The notes beneath the pieces were generated by a model. It saw only the letters and a program-made list of their open reading frames with translations. It was not told the DNA's origin and did no database searches. From assembly GCA_900768345.1 (NCBI GenBank), contig CAAGCO010000007.1, positions 186,001-250,000 of the forward strand: a stretch of 64,000 nucleotides of DNA. The letters are read 5' to 3'. The translations under genes and the position numbers were made by a program. The DNA is from Bacilli bacterium. Lineage in GTDB: Bacteria > Bacillota_I > Bacilli_A > RF39 > UBA660. Below are positions 38,954 to 46,506 of the stretch, one piece after another. The first letter of the stretch is position 1. Every line of letters begins with the position of its first letter.

Positions 38954-39811
38954 ATGAAAATATTATTTAGTTGGAAGTTTTGGGTAATTCTATATTTGAT
39001 TTCTGCGGTTATATTTGCTCAAGCTTTTAAAAAATCAAATCGTAATATGAAGAGTGCCGGAGCTCTTACAATATTACTTGAAATATTTACTGCTTTTTTT
39101 GCTATATTTTTTATTCCATTTTTTGATTTTGTTTGGCCAACTGATTCTAGTGTATATTTAACATTAGTTGTTGTTGTTAGTATATATGCTATAACAGATA
39201 GACTTAATATTGAAGCTAGATATGGACTTGACCCTTCAGTATTTAGTATGCTTAAACAATTATCTACAGTATTTTTAATAATACTAGGATTTATATTCTT
39301 AAAAGAACCAGTTGTTCTTAAAAAGATTATTGGTTCATTAATAATTATATTTGCAAATGTTTTACTTGCTTTTGATAAAGGAAAAATAAAATTTAATAAA
39401 TATTTTATTATGTCATTTGCATCTAACTTCTTATTTGCAGTTGCAATGCTTATAAATGTTAATATTTCAAATTATTTTAATTTAGCTTTTTATACAATTT
39501 TGACTGTTTTTACGCCATCAATATTAATATTTATATTTGGTAAACATAGTTTAAAGGAATTAAAAAAAGAATTTAATTCTTATGATAAAAGGTGTTTCTT
39601 ACTTGCTGCGTTTACTTGGTGTTTAATGTTAATTGCATCAGTTCGTGCATATCAACTTGGTAATGTTACTTTGATTGCGCCACTTTTAACATTGACATCA
39701 ATATTAAATACTATGTATGAATACTTTGTTTGTAAAAATAAAAGTAAGTTTATTCAAAAAGTTATAGCATCTATACTTATTATAATAGGTGTTGTTATAA
39801 TAAAGATGTGA
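38954..39811 (+). CDS. EamA-like drug/metabolite transporter
   Basis: 285 residues, ten predicted membrane helices in two homologous halves. Each half ends in a block typical of the DMT family (IGSLIIIFANVLLAFDKGK in the first; ASILIIIGVVIIKM in the second), and GNVTLIAPLLTLTSILN precedes the second-half core. Substrate unknown. It starts 3 bases after the ASCH stop with no clear ribosome-binding site, so it is probably coupled, and it is followed by a second ASCH gene. Confidence 0.82.
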   Translation: MKILFSWKFWVILYLISAVIFAQAFKKSNRNMKSAGALTILLEIFTAFFAIFFIPFFDFVWPTDSSVYLTLVVVVSIYAITDRLNIEARYGLDPSVFSMLKQLSTVFLIILGFIFLKEPVVLKKIIGSLIIIFANVLLAFDKGKIKFNKYFIMSFASNFLFAVAMLINVNISNYFNLAFYTILTVFTPSILIFIFGKHSLKELKKEFNSYDKRCFLLAAFTWCLMLIASVRAYQLGNVTLIAPLLTLTSILNTMYEYFVCKNKSKFIQKVIASILIIIGVVIIKM

Positions 39812-39819
39812 GGTGAAAT

Positions 39820-40218
39820 ATGAAAGCATTAACAATAAAAGAACCTTGGGCATCTTTAATAATTGAAGAATATAAAAAATATGAGTTTCGTAGTTGGAAA
39901 ACTAAATACAGAGGTAAAATACTCATACATGCTGGACTTGGTATTGAAAAAGATATGATGGAAAGATTTAAAGACTATAATATCGATATTAATCCTGGAT
40001 ATATTATTGGTGAAGCTACTATAACTGATTGTATACTAGTTGATGAAGAATTTAATTGTGAGCTTAGGAGTATTGATCCCGTTGTGTATGGTAGAAGTAA
40101 TCACACTGAAACATATGCTTGGAAACTTGAAAATGTTGTTAAATATGAAAAACCAATACCATGTAAAGGTAAACTTGGTTTATGGAATTATTGTGAAGTA
40201 AATCTTGAAAAAAAGTAA
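39820..40218 (+). CDS. ASCH-domain protein, second type
   Basis: 132 residues. The opening MKALTIKEPWASLIIEEYKK and FRSWKTKYRGKILIHAG is typical of the larger ASCH/EVE-like group, with a C-terminal YAWKLENVVKYEKPIPCKG. It is distinct from the 112-residue ASCH protein upstream, so the two did not arise by recent tandem duplication. It probably binds RNA or modified nucleotides. GAGGTGAAA precedes the ATG, and the gene is eight bases from the transporter stop. Confidence 0.83.
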   Translation: MKALTIKEPWASLIIEEYKKYEFRSWKTKYRGKILIHAGLGIEKDMMERFKDYNIDINPGYIIGEATITDCILVDEEFNCELRSIDPVVYGRSNHTETYAWKLENVVKYEKPIPCKGKLGLWNYCEVNLEKK

Positions 40219-40286
40219 GTGTTGTGGTAATATATCTACGCACTTATTTTTTAGTGTGATGATGTGACAAAAAGGGGAGGAAAGAT

Positions 40287-41690
40287 ATGAAAAAAACAAA
40301 AATTATATGTAGTATAGGACCTGCTAGTTGTAATACTGAAACTATGACTAAAATGGTTCAAAATGGAATGAATACTGCTCGTATAAACTTTTCCCATGCA
40401 ACTTTAGAAGAAAGAGAAAATGTTGTTAGAGTAGTAAATGAAGTAAGAAATAATACTGGACTTTATATAGGAATATTATATGATACTAAGGGTCCTGAAT
40501 TTAGAAATGGAATGTTAGAAAACGATTCTATAAATTTAGTTGAAGGCAAAACAATTAGAATGATTAAAGAAAATGTTCTTGGAAATGAAGAAAGATTTTC
40601 TGTTAATCATCCACAAGCAATTGATTCATTAAAAGCAGGAGATACTGTACTACTTGAAAATGGTCTTATGAAAATAGAAGTTATTTCTAAAGAAGACGAT
40701 GGTGTAACTTGTAAAGTAATTAATGGAGGAGTACTTGGAAATAGAAAGAGTTTAAGTGTTCCCGGAGTACATTTAGATATACCATTTATATCTAAAGAAG
40801 ATGATGAAGATATAAGATATGCATGTAATCATGAAGGAGACTTTTTAGCTTTATCATTTGTATCAACTAAAGAAGATGTATTAGAAGCTAAAAAAATCAT
40901 TGAAGAAGAAAACGCTAATATAAAAATTATATCTAAAATTGAAAGTACAACTGGTATTGATAACTTAAGTGAAATAGTAAGTGTATCAGATGGAATTATG
41001 GTTGCTCGTGGAGATTTAGGTGTAGAAGCTCCTATGGAACAAATCCCATACTTTCAAAAGGAAATTATTGATGAATGTAGACGACAAAATAAATTTTGTA
41101 TAGTTGCAACTGAAATGCTAGAAAGTATGAAACATAATGCTAGACCTACAAGAGCAGAAGTATCTGATATATTTAATGCTGTTATAAATGGAACAGATGC
41201 TGTTATGTTAAGTGGAGAAACTACTACTGGTAAATATCCAGTTGAAACAGTTACATATATGTCAAATATTTGTGAAGAAGCAGAAAATCATTTTAATTAT
41301 AAATATTATCCAAAATATATTACTAAAGATATAGCTGGAGCTATAGCAAATAGTGTATTTGATGTTTCTAACTTACTTGATACTAAATTAATAGTAGCTG
41401 CTACTATGAGTGGAACAAGTGCTAGATTGATTAGTAACTTAAGACCAAGAAATTTAATATTAGCTGCATGTCCAAGTAAGAAAGTTGCTTATGGTTTATC
41501 ATTAAATAGTGGTGTATATCCAGTTGTAACTGAAGTATATAGTTCTACTGATAGAATTATTGAAGATGCTAAGGCAAAATCAATGGAATTTATGGAACTT
41601 AATAAAGGTGATATGATTGTAGTTACTGGTGGTTTTCCAAATAATACAAAAGATAAAAAAACTAATTTTATGAAGATAGAAGAAATATAA
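40287..41690 (+). CDS. pyk: Pyruvate kinase
   Basis: 467 residues, lacking the extra C-terminal phosphohistidine-like domain of Bacillus Pyk. Conserved KTKIICSIGPAS, ARINFSHA (Arg/Asn ligands), DTKGPEFR, ISKIESTTGIDNLSEI (catalytic Lys), MVARGDLGVE and ATEMLESM. It makes pyruvate and ATP from phosphoenolpyruvate. A strong GGGGAGG precedes the ATG. It is monocistronic, with a terminator overlapping the stop. Confidence 0.97.
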   Translation: MKKTKIICSIGPASCNTETMTKMVQNGMNTARINFSHATLEERENVVRVVNEVRNNTGLYIGILYDTKGPEFRNGMLENDSINLVEGKTIRMIKENVLGNEERFSVNHPQAIDSLKAGDTVLLENGLMKIEVISKEDDGVTCKVINGGVLGNRKSLSVPGVHLDIPFISKEDDEDIRYACNHEGDFLALSFVSTKEDVLEAKKIIEEENANIKIISKIESTTGIDNLSEIVSVSDGIMVARGDLGVEAPMEQIPYFQKEIIDECRRQNKFCIVATEMLESMKHNARPTRAEVSDIFNAVINGTDAVMLSGETTTGKYPVETVTYMSNICEEAENHFNYKYYPKYITKDIAGAIANSVFDVSNLLDTKLIVAATMSGTSARLISNLRPRNLILAACPSKKVAYGLSLNSGVYPVVTEVYSSTDRIIEDAKAKSMEFMELNKGDMIVVTGGFPNNTKDKKTNFMKIEEI

Positions 41691-41712
41691 GTATAGAATA
41701 CTTATATTTTTT
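41685..41712 (+). terminator. Terminator after pyk
   Basis: 10-bp stem ATATAAGTAT (41685-41694) and ATACTTATAT (41698-41707), loop AGA, then T6. Confidence 0.87.
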
Positions 41713-41713
41713 A

Positions 41714-41722
41714 TGTTAAAAT
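41714..41722 (+). promoter_or_regulatory. Extended -10 promoter of the anchored SGNH hydrolase gene
   Basis: TGTTAAAAT, 27 bases before the ATG at 41750, followed by AAGAGGTG. Confidence 0.55.
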
Positions 41723-41749
41723 TTAATTATAACGATAAGAGGTGTTAGT

Positions 41750-42847
41750 ATGTTAATTATGTCTATATGTTCAGTACCTGAGGTGTTAGAAGTTATGAGA
41801 ATTATAAATATGGTTATTTTGATTGTTAAGATAGCTGTACCAATATTACTAATTTTAACTGGTATGATAACACTTATGAAAACTATTAAAGTTGGTAATG
41901 AGGATTTACTTGCTAAAGCTAAAAAACAACTTGTAAATAACTGTATTGCTGCAATAGTTATATTTTTAATTCCAACTCTTGTTAATGTAATAGTTAAAAT
42001 AAGTGATACTAATAATGAATATAGAGATTGTTTATATGCTGATACTGAAATTATTAATGATGCGTATGCTTCAAGAGCTGCAAGTTTAGTATCTAAAGCA
42101 GAAAGTACAAAATCATATAATGATTATTATGCTGCTAAAAATGCTGTATCTGAACTTAAAGATGAAAGTGAAAAAGCTAGTCTAAATGAAAGATTAGATG
42201 CTTTATATGAAACAATTAAATCTGATATGGATAAGAATAATGATAGTGAAACTAATAATGGAACTAGTGGAGGATCTAGTTCAGGTACAGATAATGGTTC
42301 TGGAAGTACTACAGGAGGTAGTGAAGTTAAAAATGTATCTGGTACTATTTATATGGGAGACTCTAGAACTAATGGTTTAAAACTATATGGAGGGCTATCA
42401 TCAGATGAACAAGTATTTGCAACTGATGGTGGAGGATATAATGATTTTCTTGGACATATAACTAGTGTTAATAATGTTTTAAGCAATGGTAAAAGTTATA
42501 ATATAGTGCTTAATTATGGAGTTAATGATTTAAGTAATTCATCTAAATATTGTGAAAAATATAAATCTTTTATAAATAGTGTTAATTCTAAAAATAATGT
42601 ATATGTAATGTCTGTAAATCCTGTTAATGATAGTGGAAGTAAATATGCTAAAAATTCTAATATACAATCATTTAATTCTTCTATTAAATCTTGTATTTCT
42701 GGACTTAAGAATGTAAAATATTGTGATGTATATGGAAGTGCATCAATTAGTGATTGGACAAGTAAATATATAAGCAGTGATGCGATACATTATACAAGTG
42801 ATGGATATAAATACATACATTCTGTGGTAAAGTCATGTATGAGATAG
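41750..42847 (+). CDS. TrbC/VirB2-like membrane anchor fused to an SGNH hydrolase
   Basis: 365 residues. Residues 1-160 are closely related to the anchor of the 32190 protein (two membrane helices, basic loop, helical stalk). A Gly/Ser-rich linker follows. The C-terminal half is an SGNH/GDSL hydrolase: IYMGDSRTNGL (nucleophile Ser in GDSR), LNYGVNDLS (block III Asn) and SSDAIHYTSDGYKYI (catalytic Asp and His). Such enzymes remove acyl groups from surface glycans or lipids. It is probably displayed outside the cell and anchored by the TrbC-like module. Confidence 0.83.
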   Translation: MLIMSICSVPEVLEVMRIINMVILIVKIAVPILLILTGMITLMKTIKVGNEDLLAKAKKQLVNNCIAAIVIFLIPTLVNVIVKISDTNNEYRDCLYADTEIINDAYASRAASLVSKAESTKSYNDYYAAKNAVSELKDESEKASLNERLDALYETIKSDMDKNNDSETNNGTSGGSSSGTDNGSGSTTGGSEVKNVSGTIYMGDSRTNGLKLYGGLSSDEQVFATDGGGYNDFLGHITSVNNVLSNGKSYNIVLNYGVNDLSNSSKYCEKYKSFINSVNSKNNVYVMSVNPVNDSGSKYAKNSNIQSFNSSIKSCISGLKNVKYCDVYGSASISDWTSKYISSDAIHYTSDGYKYIHSVVKSCMR

Positions 42848-42854
42848 GAGAGTT

Positions 42855-43367
42855 ATGATAAATATAGTTTTATTTGAACCTGAAATACCAGAAAATACAG
42901 GTAATATTATGAGAACATGTGTGGCTACTAATAGTCATTTACATTTAATTAAACCTTTAGGTTTTAGTCTTGAAGAAAAATATATTAAAAGAGCTGGTGT
43001 AAATTATATAGATAAATGTATATATACAGTTTATGAAAATATAGATGAATTCTTTGAAAAGAATAAAGGAGAATATTATTTCTTAACTAGATATGGACAT
43101 AAACCACATACTAGTTTTGATTATAGTGATAAAGATAAGAATTATTATTTCTTTTTTGGAAAAGAAAGTACTGGAATACCACCACATATATTAAAGCCAT
43201 ATATAGATAGATGTATGAGAATGCCTATGACTGATAATGTTAGAGCACTTAATCTATCTAATACAGTGGCTATAATGACTTATGAAGCATTAAGACAACA
43301 AGGATATCCTGGATTATTATTTGATGAACCACATAAAAGTAAAAATTTTATAGAAGAAAGTGAGTAA
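42855..43367 (+). CDS. trmL: tRNA (cytidine(34)-2'-O)-methyltransferase, SPOUT family
   Basis: 170 residues. It opens INIVLFEPEIPENTGNIMRT and has FFFGKESTGIP and MRMPMTDNVRALNLSNTVAI, the SPOUT knot and SAM-binding elements of TrmL/CspR. It methylates the ribose of position 34 in tRNA-Leu isoacceptors. It starts 7 bases after the SGNH gene with a GGAGAG site, so the two are cotranscribed. A weak hairpin overlaps its stop. Confidence 0.95.
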   Translation: MINIVLFEPEIPENTGNIMRTCVATNSHLHLIKPLGFSLEEKYIKRAGVNYIDKCIYTVYENIDEFFEKNKGEYYFLTRYGHKPHTSFDYSDKDKNYYFFFGKESTGIPPHILKPYIDRCMRMPMTDNVRALNLSNTVAIMTYEALRQQGYPGLLFDEPHKSKNFIEESE

Positions 43368-43376
43368 TTACTTTTT
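43357..43376 (+). terminator. Weak hairpin after trmL
   Basis: Stem AAAGTGA (43357-43363) and TTACTTT (43368-43374), loop GTAA, one G-U pair, then a T-rich stretch. It is probably a partial terminator before the DUF2779 gene. Confidence 0.5.
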
Positions 43377-43391
43377 CTTTTCGGAGGAAAT

Positions 43392-45242
43392 ATGGCAATA
43401 ACTAAAACAAATTTTATAGATTATACTAGATGTAGAAGATATAGTGCTCTTGAAAATATTAGAAAAGATAAACTTGATTCTAAAATGACTATAGAAGAAT
43501 ACATGAATGAAAATGAAAAAGAAGAATATAGAGAACTTTTAGGTGATATGTTTGAAAGTACTGATGAAGGAGATACTGACTTAACTAAAAAAGAAGATAA
43601 AGAATTATTAGCGATGATGAAATATTATAAAGAAGTAGAACTTGAAAGTGCATTCAAAGCTAAAAGAATATTTAATGGTAAATTTGTTTATAGTGAAAAT
43701 ACATATAATCAAGAATCTTTTGATTTTGTCCATAATGGTATTAGATATTTATGTTATGTAGATATTTATAATGAAAATAAAGATGAAATAAATATTATAG
43801 AAGTTAAATCTACTACTAGTAGAAACTATATAGAAGGTTTAAAATATGGAGAAGATTCTAAAGAAAAGCATGAGATGTTTATACTTGAAGATGGAATTTA
43901 TAGACTTAAAAAGCCAATAAATGGTAGTGATAAGTTAATAAAGAAATTTAGTGAAAAATATAAAAAGTTATTTGATAGATATAGTGATGTGGGACGATAT
44001 GTTTTTGATTTAGCTGTTCAAAGATATATAATTGAAAATGATTTAAAGAGTCATAATATAAAGAAACATGTTAATTATTATTTATCAGTACTCAATCATA
44101 ATTATGTATATGATGGATATATGGTAGGAGAAAAACGAATATATAGAACTATAGATGGAGAAGATATAGTAAGTTTCTTTGATATGAATGAGATAACTAA
44201 AGAATATATGCCTATTATAGAATCTATGGTAAAGACTCTCGAAAATAATATTTATAATCCTGATTCTAGTCCTTGTAATGTAGGAGTTCATTGTTCATAT
44301 AAAGAGAAGTGTGAATGTAAATATAAAAGTATTTGTTATAAGAATTTACCTGAGTATAATGCAAGTTTTAATTATATCGGCTTTACTGATAGAATTGGTT
44401 TAGGGCCCGATAAATATAATAAATATGATTTAATAAATAATGGATATTATAAGTTAGATGATATACCTTTAGAGTGGATTCAAAATAAACCTAATATGTT
44501 AATTGAAAGAGACTGCTATGATAATGATAAAACATATTTAGACAAAGAGAAGATTAGGGCTATGTTTGATACTTTAGAGTATCCAATATATCATTTGGAT
44601 TTTGAAAGTTTTCCATGTCCTATGCCTAGATTTAAAGGAGAAAGACCATATACTCAATCATGTTTTGAGTTTAGTCTACATATAGAGCGTGAACCTGGGG
44701 TTTGTGATAAAGATAAAGATAACTATGTATACTTAGCTGAAACTTTGAATGATGAAAGACTTGAAATGGTAAAAGAAATAGTTAAAAGAATAGATCCTAA
44801 TAAAGGTACTATGTTTGCTCAAAATGTTACTTTTGAAAGAAGTAGATTAAAAGAACTAGCATATATATTTCCTGAATATAAAGAACATTTACTTAAAATA
44901 GTAGAGAAGTCTACAGATTTACTTTATTTTATAAAAAATAATCAAAGTATATATGAAGAGTTAGGTTTTGATGATGAAAGAAGTAAACTAGTTAATTTTT
45001 ATCATAAAAATCTGAGTGGAAGTTATTCAATTAAGAAGACTTTACCAGTACTTAGTGACTTAACTTATAAAAATTTAGAAGTTAAAAATGGAACTGAAGC
45101 ATTAGTGACATATTCATTATATGATGATATGAAAGCTGATGATTTAGAGAGAGCTAAAAAGAATTTAAGAGTGTATTGCAAACAAGATACTTGGGCTATG
45201 GTAGTAATATTAGATGCTTTACGTAATCTTATAAAAAAATGA
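43392..45242 (+). CDS. DUF2779 protein: predicted PD-(D/E)XK plus DEDD-type nuclease
   Basis: 616 residues. The N-terminal half resembles RecB/Cas4-type nucleases: TKTNFIDYTRCRRYSALE, a VDI ... NIIEVKST pair (D and ExK), and a Cys cluster near residues 295-315 (CNVGVHCSYKEKCECKYKSIC region) that could hold an iron-sulfur cluster. The C-terminal half (about 390-616), DUF2779, has HLDFESF (DxE), NVTFERSRL, and YCKQDTW, the spacing of a DEDD/RNase-H-like exonuclease. The pair of folds suggests DNA or RNA processing. Function and pathway are unproven, and no other defence genes are adjacent. Confidence 0.78.
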   Translation: MAITKTNFIDYTRCRRYSALENIRKDKLDSKMTIEEYMNENEKEEYRELLGDMFESTDEGDTDLTKKEDKELLAMMKYYKEVELESAFKAKRIFNGKFVYSENTYNQESFDFVHNGIRYLCYVDIYNENKDEINIIEVKSTTSRNYIEGLKYGEDSKEKHEMFILEDGIYRLKKPINGSDKLIKKFSEKYKKLFDRYSDVGRYVFDLAVQRYIIENDLKSHNIKKHVNYYLSVLNHNYVYDGYMVGEKRIYRTIDGEDIVSFFDMNEITKEYMPIIESMVKTLENNIYNPDSSPCNVGVHCSYKEKCECKYKSICYKNLPEYNASFNYIGFTDRIGLGPDKYNKYDLINNGYYKLDDIPLEWIQNKPNMLIERDCYDNDKTYLDKEKIRAMFDTLEYPIYHLDFESFPCPMPRFKGERPYTQSCFEFSLHIEREPGVCDKDKDNYVYLAETLNDERLEMVKEIVKRIDPNKGTMFAQNVTFERSRLKELAYIFPEYKEHLLKIVEKSTDLLYFIKNNQSIYEELGFDDERSKLVNFYHKNLSGSYSIKKTLPVLSDLTYKNLEVKNGTEALVTYSLYDDMKADDLERAKKNLRVYCKQDTWAMVVILDALRNLIKK

Positions 45243-45276
45243 TAAATAAGTATAGAAAGTGTGATAATATTAAAGT

Positions 45277-45603
45277 ATGAATGAGAGAATGGATAGAAAA
45301 AAATTTATAATAATATTTATAATTATCTTTGTATTAGTATTACTTGGTGCATTAATAGGATTCTTATATAGAAATAAAACTCAAGAAAAGACTGATATGA
45401 CATCTGTAGTAGTTGCTAAATATATTATTGTTGATGGTACAAAAATTACTGAAGAAATGGTAGAAATAAAAGAAATGAGTGTAGACGAATCTAGTGAATA
45501 TATTTTAGATATTAATAATGTAGTAGGTAAATGTGTTAAGAATAATGTTAAAGTTGATGCTGGAAAGGGTTTTAAAGTTGATGACATTGAAGAATGTAAT
45601 TAA
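45277..45603 (+). CDS. Membrane-anchored SAF-domain protein (CpaB-like)
   Basis: 108 residues. One N-terminal membrane helix (IIIFIIIFVLVLLGALIGFL) is followed by a SAF-like domain: VVVAKYIIVDGTKITEEMVE and VVGKCVKNNVKVDAGKGFK. The SAF fold occurs in CpaB (Flp pilus assembly) and flagellar FlgA. The rest of a pilus locus is absent here. It overlaps the following lipoprotein gene by about 23 bases. Confidence 0.72.
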   Translation: MNERMDRKKFIIIFIIIFVLVLLGALIGFLYRNKTQEKTDMTSVVVAKYIIVDGTKITEEMVEIKEMSVDESSEYILDINNVVGKCVKNNVKVDAGKGFKVDDIEECN

Positions 45604-46093
45604 AACATTTAGTATAATTTTACTACTTATACTTTTAACTGGATGTGATAATAAATTAAATATTAAAATATCTGATGATAAAAGAGACTTTAAAGTAACT
45701 GAAAAAACTGACTACATAGAATTAAATTATAAGGATAAAATATATAATTTACATAATTATGAAGGTAAAACTAAAGAAATAGTTTTAATACCTAATTGTT
45801 CTATGGATGAAGATTATTTAAGTGTAACGCTACTTACTGAAGATAATTTATACTTTATGATGATTGATGATGAAGATTTAGAAAACGCTAATGATTTAAA
45901 TTTTACTTGGATTAGTGAAAGTAAAAACATAAAAAATTTAGATTATACTAAAGATATAGAACAAACAAGTGATAAGTATTTGTATTGCTTTAGAAATGTT
46001 CAAATTAATTATATAAATAGTAGCAAGAAGAGTATATTAATGTCATATGATAGTGATACTGTTAAAAAGTATGATTTAGTAAATTTTAATTAG
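45581..46093 (+). CDS. Predicted lipoprotein of unknown function
   Basis: 170 residues from ATG 45581. A basic start is followed by a hydrophobic stretch ending in a lipobox, LILLTGCDN, with Cys near residue 22 as the predicted lipidated residue. The mature part is acidic and beta-rich, unrecognised. An earlier ATG at 45533 is in frame but would put 16 residues before the signal peptide, so 45581 is preferred. It is likely cotranscribed with the SAF gene. Confidence 0.7.
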   Translation: MTLKNVIKTFSIILLLILLTGCDNKLNIKISDDKRDFKVTEKTDYIELNYKDKIYNLHNYEGKTKEIVLIPNCSMDEDYLSVTLLTEDNLYFMMIDDEDLENANDLNFTWISESKNIKNLDYTKDIEQTSDKYLYCFRNVQINYINSSKKSILMSYDSDTVKKYDLVNFN

Positions 46094-46127
46094 TTGTAAA
46101 TTTAATGTAAAAAAATGTGTATATTAG

Positions 46128-46156
46128 TTGTATAGAACTTTAGAATTGGTTATATT
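46128..46156 (+). promoter_or_regulatory. Promoter of rpoZ
   Basis: TTGTAT (46128-46133), 17-base spacer, TATATT (46151-46156). Confidence 0.55.
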
Positions 46157-46179
46157 ATTAGTGTAGGGAGATGGTAAAA

Positions 46180-46380
46180 GTGATATATCCTTCAATCGAT
46201 AGACTATTAAACATTGTTGACTCTAAATATAAGTTAGTTCATATAGCTGCTGATAGAGCCAAAGTTATGAAAGAACATAAACACTTTCAAATGCCTGAGA
46301 GTGAATATGTATCTAAAAAAGAAATAGGAAGGGCATTAGAAGAAGTAGATAGAGGGTTAATTACAATTAAGAATAATTAA
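46180..46380 (+). CDS. rpoZ: RNA polymerase omega subunit
   Basis: 66 residues starting at GTG 46180: MIYPSIDRLLNIVDSKYKLV, then HIAADRAKVMKE and KEIGRALEEVDRGLI, the conserved omega signature. The upstream in-frame ATG (46171) lies one base after GGGAG and is too close, while GTG 46180 lies at 9 bases and matches the family N-terminus. Omega stabilises the beta' subunit. Next comes an RNase J homologue with its own leader. Confidence 0.93.
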   Translation: MIYPSIDRLLNIVDSKYKLVHIAADRAKVMKEHKHFQMPESEYVSKKEIGRALEEVDRGLITIKNN

Positions 46381-46398
46381 TTCTTTCTTATAATATTT

Positions 46399-46422
46399 AG
46401 ACTAGAAATAGTCTTTTTATTT
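46399..46422 (+). terminator. Terminator after rpoZ
   Basis: Stem AGACTA (46399-46404) and TAGTCT (46409-46414), loop GAAA, then TTTT-A-TTTT. Confidence 0.78.
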
Positions 46423-46506
46423 TGGCTTTGAAATGAAAACTAGCATTTTTTATAAAATTGTGGTAAAATATTTTGTAGCATTTAAACTTTTAAAGGGAGT
46501 GATATT

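Noticed and set aside
40219..40286. Riboswitch upstream of pyk
   Set aside because: Only a 7-bp stem (TAAGTGT with GCACTTA) with a 17-base loop is seen; no known aptamer core.
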